From the NCBI RefSeq assembly GCF_002909485.1, contig NZ_PPXG01000008.1:238110-302109 (forward strand): a DNA stretch of 64,000 nt, given 5' to 3'. The position numbers and the translations under genes were made by a program. Below, in pieces: positions 1 through 9,746 of this stretch. The stretch comes from Stutzerimonas stutzeri (GTDB lineage: Bacteria > Pseudomonadota > Gammaproteobacteria > Pseudomonadales > Pseudomonadaceae). The notes below the pieces were generated by a model, which was not told the origin of the DNA, searched no databases, and was given only the letters and a program-made list of their open reading frames with translations. Numbering within the stretch: the stretch's first letter is position 1; every line of letters starts with the position of its first letter.

Positions 1-336
1 ACCCATGAGATAGATCACGTCAGCGCCGGTCTGGTTGCGCAGGCGTTTGAGCAGGCGATTGGCATTGTCCCGCACAGCCGGTGCCTCGGCCTGCTGCAGA
101 ACGGCGCGTAGCGCCGGCAGATCGCCGAGGATGCGCGGCAGCACCTCGTAGCGGTTCAGCGTACCGAGCAGATTGGCCACGTACAGGTCGAGGGTCTGCC
201 GGTTCTGTTCGGTCAGCTCATTGCGGTAATAGCGCTCGGCAAGCTGCTGCAACGGCCAGAGCAGTGGCGCGAGCAGCAAGGCCAGGAGGGCGAGGTTGCG
301 CCAGCGAGGGCGGCGAGGAGGATGCAGTGCGGTCAT
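1..336 (-). CDS. dctB: DctB-type C4-dicarboxylate sensor histidine kinase, N-terminal part (cut by window edge)
   Basis: Only the first 112 codons are present; the gene runs off the left edge. The translation starts with a basic stretch and one membrane helix (about residues 13-30), followed by the start of an extracytoplasmic sensor domain that includes LDLYVANLLGTLNRYEVLP and ends at NQTGADVIYLMG. This matches the N-terminus of Pseudomonas DctB sensors, which detect C4-dicarboxylates and phosphorylate the sigma-54 activator DctD. The kinase core is outside the window, so the call rests on the sensor segment and on its place beside the rml operon, as I recall from P. aeruginosa. The start is the ATG just before the helix. 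Confidence 0.75.
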   Translation of the reverse strand, partial: MTALHPPRRPRWRNLALLALLLAPLLWPLQQLAERYYRNELTEQNRQTLDLYVANLLGTLNRYEVLPRILGDLPALRAVLQQAEAPAVRDNANRLLKRLRNQTGADVIYLMG

Positions 337-473
337 GCGTGGGCGCCTGGGTGTCGGGCGCATTATGCATGCAGAGAGCTCCGGCGTTCAGTACCGGTGT
401 GCGGGCCGGGCCCGGAGGGCGGGCTGGAAAAGCCGTCGCGGCAGCTTTTTGTACCGCGCCAGCCGCTCCCTGC

Positions 474-1388
474 TCAGCGGCCGGTAGCGGCGGTTTGGGG
501 AGTGTTGGTGACGCCGAAGTGATGGGATTGAGCAATGCATTCGTGCAGTGCGGTTTCCCAGTCCGGCAGTCGGACGCCCCAGTCGCTTTGCAGGCGTGCG
601 CAGTTAAGCCGGGAGTTGAGTGGGCGTTGTGCCGCAGTCGGATAGTCCTTCGACTGGATGGGCGTGATCTCGGCGCGCAAGCGGCCCTGTTGGCGAAGCT
701 GCTCGGCGATGCTGCAAGCAAAGCCGTACCAGGATGTCTCGCCGCTAGCGGTAAGGTGATACAGACCGCTAGGGCCCGCGTCGCCTGCACTGCGCTTGCG
801 CACCATCTCGGCGGTGGTACGGGCGATGGTGGCCGCCCAGGTCGGCGCACCGACCTCATCACTGACGATCGACAGCGAGTCACGCTCCTGCAGCAGCCGC
901 TGCATGGTCAGCAGGAAGTTCTTGCCGTGCTGCGAATAGACCCAGCTGGTCCGCAGGATCAGGTATTCGCCACCGACCGCCTGTATGGCCTGCTCCCCGG
1001 CCAGCTTGCTGGCACCGTAGACGCTCAGTGGCTGCGGGACGTCGGCTTCGCTGTAGGGTTCGGTCTTGCGGCCGTCGAACACGTAGTCGGTGGAATAGTG
1101 GATCAGCGGTACACCAAGGCGCGCAGCTTCTTCGGCGAGCACCTGCGGCCCTCGCGCGTTGACCGCGAAGGCCAGCTCGCGATGGCTTTCCGCCGGGTCG
1201 ACGGCGGTGTAGGCCGCCGCATTGATGATCAGGTCCGGCCGCAACAGGCGCACCTGTTCGCGAATCTGTTCCGGATCAGCCAGGTCCAGTGCGTTGTGCC
1301 CAAGCGCCAGCAGCTTGCCGGCACCCGCCAGCTCCAACTGCAGCTCACGGGCAAGTTGCCCCTTGCTGCCGGTGATCAGGATTTTCAT
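474..1388 (-). CDS. rmlD: dTDP-4-dehydrorhamnose reductase RmlD
   Basis: 304 aa. Catalyses the last step of dTDP-L-rhamnose synthesis, NAD(P)H reduction of dTDP-4-dehydrorhamnose, in the cytoplasm. The N-terminus [15 protein letters not shown] carries the Rossmann glycine motif, and the SDR pair Tyr124/Lys128 lies in LSVYGASKLAGEQ. STDYVFDG at about residues 99-106 is typical of RmlD. The ATG at 1388 overlaps the rmlC stop by 4 nt (ATGA), which fixes the start; the reading frame is open further upstream but only through rmlC. Last gene of rmlB-A-C-D. Confidence 0.95.
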   Translation of the reverse strand: MKILITGSKGQLARELQLELAGAGKLLALGHNALDLADPEQIREQVRLLRPDLIINAAAYTAVDPAESHRELAFAVNARGPQVLAEEAARLGVPLIHYSTDYVFDGRKTEPYSEADVPQPLSVYGASKLAGEQAIQAVGGEYLILRTSWVYSQHGKNFLLTMQRLLQERDSLSIVSDEVGAPTWAATIARTTAEMVRKRSAGDAGPSGLYHLTASGETSWYGFACSIAEQLRQQGRLRAEITPIQSKDYPTAAQRPLNSRLNCARLQSDWGVRLPDWETALHECIAQSHHFGVTNTPQTAATGR

Positions 1389-1930
1389 GGAAACAGCTCC
1401 GCATCGCTGAGGCGCTTGCCAGCCTGGTCCTTTGCGGACAGCTGTGGCGGTTCGTCGAACGGCCATTCGATGCCGAGCTCCGGATCGTTCCACAACAGGC
1501 TGCGCTCGTGCTCTGGCGCGTAGTAGTCGGTGGTCTTGTAGAGGAACTCGGCGCTTTCGCTGAGTACCACGAAACCATGCGCGAAGCCCTCTGGGATCCA
1601 CAGCTGACGCTGGTTCTGCGCGCTCAGGTGAGTCCCGACCCAACGGCCGAAGCTCGGCGAGCTCTTGCGCAGATCGACGGCGACGTCGAAGACTTCGCCG
1701 GCCACCACGCGCACCAGTTTCCCCTGCGGTTGCTGAATCTGGTAATGCAGCCCGCGCAGCACGCCGCGCTGGGACTTGGAGTGGTTGTCCTGGACGAACT
1801 GCCGCTGGAGCCCCGTGGCCGCCTCGAAGGCGGCCGCATTGAAGCTCTCGTAGAAGAAACCGCGTTCGTCGCCGAAGACCTTGGGCTCGATGATCAGTAC
1901 GTCGGGAATGCTGGTTTCGATGATTTTCAT
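1385..1930 (-). CDS. rmlC: dTDP-4-dehydrorhamnose 3,5-epimerase RmlC
   Basis: 181 aa, the usual length. Epimerises C3 and C5 of dTDP-4-keto-6-deoxyglucose. Family signatures are visible: [10 protein letters not shown] near residue 22, the catalytic His62 in GVLRGLHYQ, and the DLR...SFGRW and PEGFAHGF blocks of the cupin fold. Start and stop each overlap the neighbouring rml genes by 4 nt, so the four genes are translationally coupled. Confidence 0.96.
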   Translation of the reverse strand: MKIIETSIPDVLIIEPKVFGDERGFFYESFNAAAFEAATGLQRQFVQDNHSKSQRGVLRGLHYQIQQPQGKLVRVVAGEVFDVAVDLRKSSPSFGRWVGTHLSAQNQRQLWIPEGFAHGFVVLSESAEFLYKTTDYYAPEHERSLLWNDPELGIEWPFDEPPQLSAKDQAGKRLSDAELFP

Positions 1931-2799
1931 GCGTCTTCACCCGCCAGTTTGAACAGATACTGGCCGTAGCCGGTCTTGCCCAGAGCGTCGGCGCGGCGCA
2001 GCAGCTGCTCGCGATCGATCCACTTGTTCTGGTAGGCGATTTCTTCCAGGCAGGCGACCTTCAGGCCCTGACGGTGCTCGATGGTCTGCACGTATTGCGA
2101 AGCTTCCAGCAGGCTGTCGTGGGTACCGGTATCGAGCCAGGCGAAGCCGCGGCCGAAGCGCTCGACATTGAGGTCTCCGCGCTCGAGGTAGGCCATGTTG
2201 ACGTCGGTAATCTCAAGCTCGCCGCGTGGCGACGGCTTGATCGACTTGGCAATCTCGATCACGTCGTTGTCGTAGAAATACAGGCCGGTCACCGCATAGC
2301 TGGACTTGGGCTTCTTCGGCTTCTCTTCGATGGACAGCGCTTTGCCGGTCTCGTCGAAGTCGATCACCCCGAAACGCTCCGGGTCCTTGACCCAGTAACC
2401 GAATACGGTGGCGCCGGTCGGCTGGGCCGCGGCACGTTGCAGCTTCTCGGTGAAGTGCTGGCCGTGGAAGATGTTGTCGCCGAGGATCAGGCAAACTGAG
2501 TCATCACCGATGAATTCTTCACCGATCAGAAACGCCTGCGCCAGGCCATCCGGCGAAGGCTGCTCGGCATAGGTGAAATTGACGCCGAACTGGCTGCCAT
2601 CACCCAGCAGGTTCTTGTACTGCGGCAAGTCCTGCGGGGTGGAGATCAGCAGGATGTCGCGGATGCCAGCGAGCATCAGCACCGAAATCGGGTAATAGGC
2701 CATCGGCTTGTCGTAGATCGGCAGCAGCTGCTTGGATACGCCAAGGGTGATGGGGTGCAGACGAGTGCCGGAGCCTCCGGCGAGGATGATTCCTTTCAT
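1927..2799 (-). CDS. rmlA: glucose-1-phosphate thymidylyltransferase RmlA
   Basis: 290 aa. Makes dTDP-glucose from dTTP and glucose-1-phosphate, the committed step to dTDP-L-rhamnose. The nucleotidyltransferase signature GGSGTRLHP is at residues 8-16, followed by [11 protein letters not shown] and later LGDNIFHG. The frame stays open upstream, but MKGIILAGG is the conserved N-terminus and its ATG overlaps the rmlB stop by 4 nt, so I start at 2799. Product inhibition by dTDP-rhamnose is known for the family. Confidence 0.96.
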   Translation of the reverse strand: MKGIILAGGSGTRLHPITLGVSKQLLPIYDKPMAYYPISVLMLAGIRDILLISTPQDLPQYKNLLGDGSQFGVNFTYAEQPSPDGLAQAFLIGEEFIGDDSVCLILGDNIFHGQHFTEKLQRAAAQPTGATVFGYWVKDPERFGVIDFDETGKALSIEEKPKKPKSSYAVTGLYFYDNDVIEIAKSIKPSPRGELEITDVNMAYLERGDLNVERFGRGFAWLDTGTHDSLLEASQYVQTIEHRQGLKVACLEEIAYQNKWIDREQLLRRADALGKTGYGQYLFKLAGEDA

Positions 2800-3866
2800 G
2801 CGTTCTCCAGTGCGCCAAGGCGCTCGCGTTGATAGCTGCCGTCCTGAACGCGACGGCACCATTCGAGGTTGTTCAGATACCACTGCACGGTCTTGCGCAG
2901 CCCGGTCTGGAAGGTCTCTTCCGGCACCCAGCCCAGTTCACGCTCGATCTTGCTGGCATCGATCGCATAGCGCAGGTCGTGGCCAGGACGATCCTTGACG
3001 AAGGTGATCAGATCTTCATAGCGCGCAAGCCCGGCAGGCTTGCTCGGCGCCAGCTCTTCCAGCAGTGCGCAGATGCCGCGCACCACCTCGATGTTCTTCT
3101 GCTCGTTATGGCCGCCGATGTTGTAGGTCTCACCGACCTTGCCTTCGCTGACCACCTTGAACAGTGCACGGGCATGGTCCTCGACGAATAGCCAGTCGCG
3201 AATCTGCGAGCCATCGCCGTAAACAGGCAGCGGCTTGCCATCCAGAGCATTGAGGATGACCAGCGGGATCAGCTTCTCGGGGAAGTGATAAGGACCGTAA
3301 TTGTTCGAGCAGTTGGTGATCAGCACCGGCAGGCCGTAAGTACGCTGCCAGGCGCGAACCAGGTGATCCGATGAGGCCTTGCTTGCCGAGTAGGGCGAGC
3401 TGGGCGCGTACGGCGTGGTTTCGGTGAACAGATCGTCGACACCGTGCAGGTCGCCATACACCTCGTCAGTGGAGATGTGGTGGAAACGAAACGCCTCGCG
3501 CCGTTCGGCCGACAAGCTCTGCCAATAGGCGCGGGTGGCCTCCAGCAACTGATAGGTGCCAACGATGTTGGTCTGGATGAACTCGGCCGGGCCGTCGATG
3601 GAGCGGTCGACGTGGGACTCGGCGGCCAGATGCATGATGGCGTCCGGCTGAAACTCCAGCAGCGCCTCGCTGACCCGCTCACGATCGGCGATGTCGGCCT
3701 GGAGGAACTGATAGCGTGGGTTGTCTTCCACAGTTACCAGCGACTCCAAGTTGCCGGCATAGGTCAGTTTGTCCAGGTTGAGCACGCTGTGCTCGGTATC
3801 GAGAATGAGGTGGCGGATCAGTGCGGAGCCGATGAACCCGGCTCCACCGGTAACGAGAATGCGCAT
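2796..3866 (-). CDS. rmlB: dTDP-glucose 4,6-dehydratase RmlB
   Basis: 356 aa, first gene of the rml operon. NAD-dependent extended SDR enzyme that converts dTDP-glucose to the 4-keto-6-deoxy sugar. Visible motifs are GGAGFIGS at residues 7-14, the catalytic Thr133-Asp134-Glu135 in STDEVYGD, and Tyr159/Lys163 in SPYSASKAS. The order B-A-C-D differs from the B-D-A-C order I recall in P. aeruginosa. The product feeds lipopolysaccharide core, O-antigen or rhamnolipid. Confidence 0.96.
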   Translation of the reverse strand: MRILVTGGAGFIGSALIRHLILDTEHSVLNLDKLTYAGNLESLVTVEDNPRYQFLQADIADRERVSEALLEFQPDAIMHLAAESHVDRSIDGPAEFIQTNIVGTYQLLEATRAYWQSLSAERREAFRFHHISTDEVYGDLHGVDDLFTETTPYAPSSPYSASKASSDHLVRAWQRTYGLPVLITNCSNNYGPYHFPEKLIPLVILNALDGKPLPVYGDGSQIRDWLFVEDHARALFKVVSEGKVGETYNIGGHNEQKNIEVVRGICALLEELAPSKPAGLARYEDLITFVKDRPGHDLRYAIDASKIERELGWVPEETFQTGLRKTVQWYLNNLEWCRRVQDGSYQRERLGALENA

Positions 3867-4069
3867 AGTGATGTGGCTTCCTTGGCGCGCTGTCGAGCGT
3901 CAGGCTCTTAGCATGTCGGCACGATAGACCGGCCACTGATACAAAAATTCCCGAGCGCCTCGGGGTGTTGGGTAACCGACTGGTTACTAAGGTAACCATA
4001 GGGTGCTGGCGTAATGCCAGAAAGGCGCAGAATAGAGAGGTCGAGCAGCTGTCGGACGGCCCGATGCGG
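3867..4069. other. Intergenic region upstream of rmlB
   Basis: 203 nt between the end of the YhhJ-like gene and rmlB, both on the minus strand. It must hold the rml promoter. I see no clear -35/-10 pair, but three evenly spaced GTAACC half-sites lie at 3972-3997 (listed separately). Confidence 0.5.
3972..3997. promoter_or_regulatory. Three alternating GTAACC half-sites upstream of rmlB
   Basis: GTAACC at 3972-3977, its complement GGTTAC at 3982-3987 and GTAACC again at 3992-3997, each separated by 4 nt. The half-sites therefore repeat every 10 nt in alternating orientation, about 105 nt upstream of the rmlB start. This geometry suits a dimeric regulator binding one face of the helix. The protein is unknown; the role is inference. 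Confidence 0.4.
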
Positions 4070-5185
4070 CTATCGCAAGGACTTGCGCAGTCGCGACAGC
4101 GCACCAAGAAAAAACACCGTGCCTATGAACGCCAACGCCAGCAGTTGCGGCCAGATCACCGATGCGCCAGCACCGCGGAACAGGATCGCCTGGGCCAGTT
4201 CAATGAAGTGCGTGGTGGGGGCTGCCAGCATGATGTTCTGCACCAGCTGGGGCATGCTCTCGCGTGGGGTCATGCCGCCGGAGAGAATCTGCAGCGGCAT
4301 CAGCACCAAAATGATCAGCAGGCCCAGTTGCGGCATCGAGCGTGCGACGGTGCCGAAGAAGATGCCCATGGATGTGGTGGCGAACAGATGCAGCGCTGCG
4401 CCAGCCACGAATAGCATCAGCGACCCCTGGATCGGAATCTGCAACCAACCCTCGACGATAAAGCGCAGAGCGAACGCCGACGCGAGCAGTACCACCAGTC
4501 CCATCGCCCAGACTTTAGCCAGCATGATCTCGAACGGTGTGACCGGCATGACCAGCAGGTGCTCGATGGTGCCGTGTTCGCGCTCGCGGATAAGCGCCGC
4601 GCCCGTGAGAATGATCGAAAGCATGGTGATCTGGTTGATCACTTCGTTGACGGCACCGAACCAGGAACGCGTGAGATTGGGGTTGAACGCGGTGCGTACC
4701 ACGGCTTCGACCGGCAGGGCGGTGTTGGCGCGATAGCGCTTAACGAAAGCGGTGACTTCGTCGTTGATGATCTGCTGGATGTGCCCGGCGCCAGTAAAGG
4801 CCTGGCTGACCTGGGTCGCATCGACGTTGAGCTGAATGGTCGGATTGCGTCCGGCCAGCAGGTCCTCCTGAAACCCTGGCGGAATGTTCAGCGTGAAGGT
4901 GTACAGGCCCGCGTCCATACCACTGTCCATCTGCCGCAGGTCGATGGGCACCGGTGGCAGGAAATAGGGCAGCTGGAAGGCATTGAGTATGCGCCGCGAG
5001 GCCTGGGACTGATCATCGTCGACCACCCCGAGCGTGGCGCGGTGGGGCGCTTCGGGCAACGCAGTGGCCGCAGTGTAAATGGCTAGGGTGAAGGCGTAGA
5101 CGATCAGTACCAGCAACGCCGGGTCGCGGTACAGGCTGCGTAGCTCCTTGAGCCCCAGCTGGAAGACGTTGCCGAGTGTACGCAT
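4070..5185 (-). CDS. yhhJ: ABC-2 type transporter permease, YhhJ-like
   Basis: 371 aa inner-membrane permease. One N-terminal helix (about residues 22-44) is followed by a large periplasmic loop and a cluster of helices from about residue 180, the ABC-2 layout. The last gene of an HlyD / RbbA-like / permease set with the same order and similar sizes as E. coli yhiI-rbbA-yhhJ. Only 1 nt separates it from the upstream gene, so it is co-transcribed. The substrate cannot be read from the sequence; related systems export drugs or hydrophobic compounds. Confidence 0.8.
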   Translation of the reverse strand: MRTLGNVFQLGLKELRSLYRDPALLVLIVYAFTLAIYTAATALPEAPHRATLGVVDDDQSQASRRILNAFQLPYFLPPVPIDLRQMDSGMDAGLYTFTLNIPPGFQEDLLAGRNPTIQLNVDATQVSQAFTGAGHIQQIINDEVTAFVKRYRANTALPVEAVVRTAFNPNLTRSWFGAVNEVINQITMLSIILTGAALIREREHGTIEHLLVMPVTPFEIMLAKVWAMGLVVLLASAFALRFIVEGWLQIPIQGSLMLFVAGAALHLFATTSMGIFFGTVARSMPQLGLLIILVLMPLQILSGGMTPRESMPQLVQNIMLAAPTTHFIELAQAILFRGAGASVIWPQLLALAFIGTVFFLGALSRLRKSLR

Positions 5186-5186
5186 G

Positions 5187-7931
5187 TCATTTTTCCTGCT
5201 TGCGCAGGCCGGCGACGCTGAGCAGGGTCAGCAGCGGAATCGCCAGCAGCAAGGGGATGAAGTACCAATAGAGATCGGCCATGCCCAGCGCCTTGGAGAA
5301 CACCCCGCGGCTGATTACCAGGAAGTGGCTGGTCGGGTAGATCTGGCCGAGAAAAGCGCTGAAGCCTTCCAGCGCGGACACCGGGTGGGTCAGTCCGGAG
5401 AACTGCACGGCTGGCAGCAGGGTGGCGATGGCGGTGCCGAAGATCGCCGCAATCTGGCTGTTCAGCACCGACGACATCAACAGGCCCAGACCTGTGGCGC
5501 AGGTCACGTAGAGCAGCGCGCCCAGCACCAGGGTGAACAGGCTGCCCTTGATCGGGATGCCAAAGACGAATACCGCCAGCAGTACCAACGTGACGAAATT
5601 GATCATGCCCAGGGCGATATAGGGCAGCTGCTTGCCAATCAGGAATTCCAGGCGGGTGACTGGCGTGACGTAGAAATTGGTGATCGAACCCAGCTCCTTC
5701 TCGCGTACCACCCCGAGTGCCGTCAGCATTGCCGGAATCATCATCAGCAGGATCGGGATCATCGCCGGCACCATCGCCGGCAGGCTCTGCACATCCGGGT
5801 TGTAGCGATAACGGATGGCCACGTTGGCCGCCGCCCTGCTGTCCACGCCGGCACTGCGCGCCAGGTCTTGCAGGTAGCTCATGTGCAGACCCTGTACGTA
5901 GCCCTTGATGGTGTCTGCGCGCATCGGCATGGCGCCGTCGATCCAGAACGCGATCTGCGGCACGGCACCGCGTTTGAGGTCACGGCCGAAGTTGGGCGGG
6001 ATCTCGATGGCCAGAGCGATATCGCCGCTGCGCATGCGCTGGTCGAGATCCGAAGGGCTCGTCAGCGGAGCCTTTTCGATGAAATAGCGCGAGCCGGCGA
6101 TGTTCAGTGCGTAGGCCTGGCTGGCTGTGGTCTGGTCGCGGTCGAGTACCGCGTAGGTCAGATCCTCTACGTCCAGGCTGATGCCGTAGCCCATGATGAA
6201 CATCAACACCACCGTGCCGAGCATGGCCAGCGTTGCGCGGATCGGGTCACGGCGCAGCTCCATGGATTCACGGCGGGTATAGCTGAGCAGGCGACGCATG
6301 CTGAAGCGCGCCTGCAGCTCCCCGCTGCTAGCGACCTTAGCCGGACGTGGGCTGTCGGGGGTGGTGACGGCACTCGGTGGCGCGTTTGCTGCACTTTCGG
6401 CCATGGCATCTTCGAGATAAGCGATGAATGTTGCCTCGAGGGTTGGCAGGCCACGCTTGTCCATCAGACCCTGTGGTGTATCGCTGTCGAGCACACGGCC
6501 GGCGTGCATCAGCGACATGCGGTCACAACGCAGTGCCTCATTCATGAAGTGAGTGGAAATGAAGATGGTCACGCCGTCTTCGCGCGACAGCTGCACCAGC
6601 AGCTCCCAGAAACCGTCGCGAGCGACCGGGTCGACGCCAGAAGTGGGTTCGTCGAGGATCAGCATTTCTGGCGCGTGAATCACCGCCACTGCCAGCGACA
6701 GACGCTGGCGCACGCCCAGCGGTAAGGCTTCGGGCAGGCTGTCGGCTTCCTCGACGAGCTCGAAGCGTTCGAGCATTTCCTGAATGCGCGGCTCGCGGCG
6801 GTCGGGCGGCAGATGAAACAGCCGTGCATGCAGGTCGAGGTTCTGCCGTACCGTCAATTCGCTGTACAGCGAGAAGGCCTGGGACATGTAGCCAACCCGC
6901 TGACGGGTCTGCATATCGTGCGGGTCCACCGGCTTGCCAAACAGCAGCGCCTGCCCGTCGGTGGCCGGCAGCAGGCCGGTAAGCATCTTCATGGTGGTGG
7001 TTTTGCCGCAGCCGTTGGAGCCGAGAAAGCCGAAGATCTCCCCGCGCTCGATGCGCAGATTCACGCGATCCACCGCAACGAAGTCGCCGAAGCGCATGGT
7101 CAGGTCATGGGCTTCGATGGCGATGCTGTCGCTGGCCTGACGTGGCGGGATTTCCAGCGCACGATGTCGCCGACTTTTTTCTTCCGGCAGCAGGCGAATG
7201 AAGGCCTCTTCCAGACTGTCGCTGTCCGTACGGGTCAGCAGTTCCGCCGGGGTGCCGGTGGCAAGGATGCGCCCGGCATCCATCGCCACCAGGTGATCGA
7301 AGCGCTGCGCCTCATCCATGTAGGCGGTGGCCACCAGCACGCTCATCTGTGGCCGCTCGGTTCGGATGCGATCGATCAGCTCCCAGAATTGTGCGCGCGA
7401 CAGTGGGTCGACGCCGGTGGTTGGCTCGTCGAGTATCAGCAGGTCGGGGTCGTGGATCAGTGCGCAGCAGAGGCCGAGCTTCTGCTTCATGCCGCCCGAA
7501 AGCTTGCCTGCGGGGCGGTCGACGAAGGGGCCAAGACCGGTGCTGCGGGTCAGCTCGGCGATGCGCCAGTGGCGTTCCTCGGCGTCTTGGCCGAACAGCC
7601 GGCCGAAGAACTCCAGGTTCTCGAATACCGTAAGTGTCGGGTACAGGTTCTTGCCCAGCCCCTGCGGCATATAGGCAATACGCGGACACACGGCCCGGCG
7701 ATGACTGGCATCACCCATGTCACCGTCGAGCACCTGCACCCGGCCCTTTTGCAGTTGTCGCGCACCGGCGATCAGTGCCAGCAGGCTCGACTTACCGACT
7801 CCGTCCGGGCCGATCAAGCCGACCATGCAGCGGGCTGGCAGCGACAGGCTGAGGTCGTCCAGCGCGCAGGTCTTGCCGTACTGCAGGCTGACCCCTTCCA
7901 CCTGCGCCACTGGCGCGAGCGACTGGTTCAT
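5187..7931 (-). CDS. rbbA: RbbA-like fused ABC transporter: two ATPase domains plus ABC-2 permease
   Basis: 914 aa. Domain order is NBD1 (Walker [10 protein letters not shown], signature LSGGMKQK, Walker [14 protein letters not shown]), NBD2 (Walker [10 protein letters not shown], Walker [14 protein letters not shown]) and a C-terminal ABC-2 permease with its helices after about residue 540. The NBD2 signature is degenerate (LPLGVRQR instead of LSGGQ), so the two ATP sites are probably unequal. The start at 7931 is chosen because its ATGA overlaps the stop of the upstream membrane-fusion gene; an in-frame start 33 nt upstream is possible. E. coli RbbA has been described as ribosome-associated, but gene order here favours export. 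Confidence 0.85.
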   Translation of the reverse strand: MNQSLAPVAQVEGVSLQYGKTCALDDLSLSLPARCMVGLIGPDGVGKSSLLALIAGARQLQKGRVQVLDGDMGDASHRRAVCPRIAYMPQGLGKNLYPTLTVFENLEFFGRLFGQDAEERHWRIAELTRSTGLGPFVDRPAGKLSGGMKQKLGLCCALIHDPDLLILDEPTTGVDPLSRAQFWELIDRIRTERPQMSVLVATAYMDEAQRFDHLVAMDAGRILATGTPAELLTRTDSDSLEEAFIRLLPEEKSRRHRALEIPPRQASDSIAIEAHDLTMRFGDFVAVDRVNLRIERGEIFGFLGSNGCGKTTTMKMLTGLLPATDGQALLFGKPVDPHDMQTRQRVGYMSQAFSLYSELTVRQNLDLHARLFHLPPDRREPRIQEMLERFELVEEADSLPEALPLGVRQRLSLAVAVIHAPEMLILDEPTSGVDPVARDGFWELLVQLSREDGVTIFISTHFMNEALRCDRMSLMHAGRVLDSDTPQGLMDKRGLPTLEATFIAYLEDAMAESAANAPPSAVTTPDSPRPAKVASSGELQARFSMRRLLSYTRRESMELRRDPIRATLAMLGTVVLMFIMGYGISLDVEDLTYAVLDRDQTTASQAYALNIAGSRYFIEKAPLTSPSDLDQRMRSGDIALAIEIPPNFGRDLKRGAVPQIAFWIDGAMPMRADTIKGYVQGLHMSYLQDLARSAGVDSRAAANVAIRYRYNPDVQSLPAMVPAMIPILLMMIPAMLTALGVVREKELGSITNFYVTPVTRLEFLIGKQLPYIALGMINFVTLVLLAVFVFGIPIKGSLFTLVLGALLYVTCATGLGLLMSSVLNSQIAAIFGTAIATLLPAVQFSGLTHPVSALEGFSAFLGQIYPTSHFLVISRGVFSKALGMADLYWYFIPLLLAIPLLTLLSVAGLRKQEK

Positions 7932-9004
7932 GAGCCGACATTGATCTGCAGATGCGCCGGCCATTCGACGTCAGCGTCCAGCTTCAGATAGGCCATACCC
8001 GGCAAGCCGGTCTTGACCTGCTCCATGTGTTTCTTCAGCAGTTCCGGATCGATTCGCGCCTTGACCCGGAACATCAACTTCTCGCGCTCGCTCTCGGTTT
8101 CCACGGTTTTCGGGGTGAACTGCGCGACGCTGGCGACATAGGTGACTTTGGCCGGGATCACATACTGCGGCGCGGCGTCGATCACCAGGCGCACGTCTGA
8201 ACCCAGCGCCACCCGCCCGGCCTGCCGTTCAGGGAGAAAGAAGGTCATGTAGACATCGGCCAAATCGACCAGATTGAGTAGCTTGCCGCCGGCACCGAGC
8301 ACTTCACCCGGTTGCGCGACACGGTATTGCACCCGGGCGACGCGATCGGTCTTCAATTCGCTATCAGTGATGTCTGCCTGCAGACGCACGACGCTGGCCT
8401 GTGCCGCCTCCAGAGCCGATTGCGCTTCGATGACCTGGGATTTTGCGGCCGCAATGCCGGCATCGGCCGACAGCACCTGCGAACGCGAAGCGGCCAGTGC
8501 CGCCTGCGCGCTTTGCATGGCGGCGAGGTCGTCGTCCAGCTGTTGCCGCGGCAGGGCATTGCGGCCGACCAGGGTTTCGGTGCGTTGGTAACGCTTCTGT
8601 GCAGCGGTCAGCTCGGCACGTCGCTGCAGCACCACCGCCTCGGCCGTTGCTTTTTCGCTCTCGCGTTGGGTGACCAGCGCCTGGGCAGTGAGGATGGCGT
8701 TTTCCGCCTGGCGTACCTGCGCCCGGGCCTGGTTGAGCTGAGCATCCAGCACCTCGGTGTCCATACGCGCGATAACCTGGCCCGGCTGCACGAAATCACC
8801 TTCGTCGACGGTGATTTCGCGAATGCGCCCGCCGAGCTTGGTCGCCACGTCGATCTCGGTGGCCTCGATACGACCATTGCCGCTGGCGAAGCCTTCACCC
8901 AGGCCGTCCGTGCGCAGCTCCGACCAGGCGAGCAGAGCGATGACCACGACCACGACAAGACCTAACAGTACGCGGCGAAGATTTTTCTGGGCTGGCGCTT
9001 TCAT
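7928..9004 (-). CDS. yhiI: HlyD-family membrane fusion protein, YhiI-like
   Basis: 358 aa periplasmic adaptor. It has an N-terminal anchor helix (about residues 11-30), a lipoyl/barrel segment with [24 protein letters not shown], a long alpha-helical hairpin rich in Ala, Gln and Glu (about 90-210), and a C-terminal beta-barrel. It should link the ABC permeases to an outer-membrane channel, which is not encoded here. I start at 9004 because AAAGGA sits 6 nt upstream; an ATG 6 nt earlier abuts that ribosome-binding site. First gene of the three-gene operon. Confidence 0.85.
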   Translation of the reverse strand: MKAPAQKNLRRVLLGLVVVVVIALLAWSELRTDGLGEGFASGNGRIEATEIDVATKLGGRIREITVDEGDFVQPGQVIARMDTEVLDAQLNQARAQVRQAENAILTAQALVTQRESEKATAEAVVLQRRAELTAAQKRYQRTETLVGRNALPRQQLDDDLAAMQSAQAALAASRSQVLSADAGIAAAKSQVIEAQSALEAAQASVVRLQADITDSELKTDRVARVQYRVAQPGEVLGAGGKLLNLVDLADVYMTFFLPERQAGRVALGSDVRLVIDAAPQYVIPAKVTYVASVAQFTPKTVETESEREKLMFRVKARIDPELLKKHMEQVKTGLPGMAYLKLDADVEWPAHLQINVGS

Positions 9005-9119
9005 GAGCATTCCTTTCGTGAAGCAATAGTTCGCATGCTAAGCGATTGTCATGAAGGTTGCGTTTAGCCTGAGTCAATAAAAGCGCACTTATTGCGTTAT
9101 CTGACCATTTCGCGGCAAT

Positions 9120-9746
9120 TCACTGCACAGGCTGGCTTTTTGCTACCTGTAACACCCAGTTTTGCAGTTGCAGGCTGAGCTGGTCGCTGGCTTGGCCGAA
9201 CGCTTCGACCACGCTTTCCAACCGCGGGCTGCCGCTCGGTTGGAGGATTTCAAAGCGACGGCTGGCGAGGATGTGTTGATCTGCGGCCGATGCCAGCTGC
9301 GCGTCCAGACGAATCCGCACGTGGGGTTTGCCGTCGACGTACTCGCTTTGGAATGCCCGCAAATCGCTGAACAGCTCCAGTTCGGCGAACAGATTGCTTT
9401 CCTCATTGCTCACTGGGGTCGGTTGCCCGCTTTGTCTGAACTGCTCGATTAGCCGATCACGCAGCAGGGTTGGCGCCGTGTCGCCCCAGCGTGCACCCTG
9501 ATAGCTGCTGATCTGATTGCCATCGGGCATCACGGCAATACGGGGCCCGGCGAGAATCCTGCTGGCATGTGGCGTATGAATGCGCAGTGCCTGGCGCAAC
9601 GTACCGGCGGCCTGGTTCGCTGGGGCCTCGCTGGCCGGCAGCAAAAACACCCGGATCGACTCGGCCTCGGGCAGCAGCGTGCAGGCAGGGAGCGTGCCGA
9701 GCAGTGCTGCGACGGCGAACGAGCGAATCAGCGCAAGACGGCTCAT
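9120..9746 (-). CDS. ABC-type transport auxiliary lipoprotein (PqiC/YmbA-like)
   Basis: 208 aa. The signal sequence ends in a lipobox (LLGTLPACTLLPE), so the mature protein begins at about Cys22 and is membrane anchored. The rest fits the auxiliary lipoproteins that accompany MCE transporters, outer-membrane partners of PqiB/YebT/MlaD-type proteins. It is the last gene of a permease / ATPase / MCE / lipoprotein operon and its start overlaps the MCE gene by 4 nt. From memory the set resembles PA3211-PA3214 of P. aeruginosa. Confidence 0.8.
   Translation of the reverse strand: MSRLALIRSFAVAALLGTLPACTLLPEAESIRVFLLPASEAPANQAAGTLRQALRIHTPHASRILAGPRIAVMPDGNQISSYQGARWGDTAPTLLRDRLIEQFRQSGQPTPVSNEESNLFAELELFSDLRAFQSEYVDGKPHVRIRLDAQLASAADQHILASRRFEILQPSGSPRLESVVEAFGQASDQLSLQLQNWVLQVAKSQPVQ

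Noticed and set aside
81..1523. Long open frame on the plus strand opposite rmlD and dctB
   Set aside because: It lies antisense to well-supported genes, has low-complexity Arg/Ala/Gly content and no recognisable family; a typical shadow frame in high-GC DNA.
5148..6725. 525-codon plus-strand frame opposite the RbbA-like gene
   Set aside because: Antisense to a clear ABC transporter and without a family or plausible composition.
9084..9100. Hairpin CGCA..TGCG followed by T-rich sequence after the MCE operon
   Set aside because: The stem is only four to five base pairs, too weak to call a terminator.
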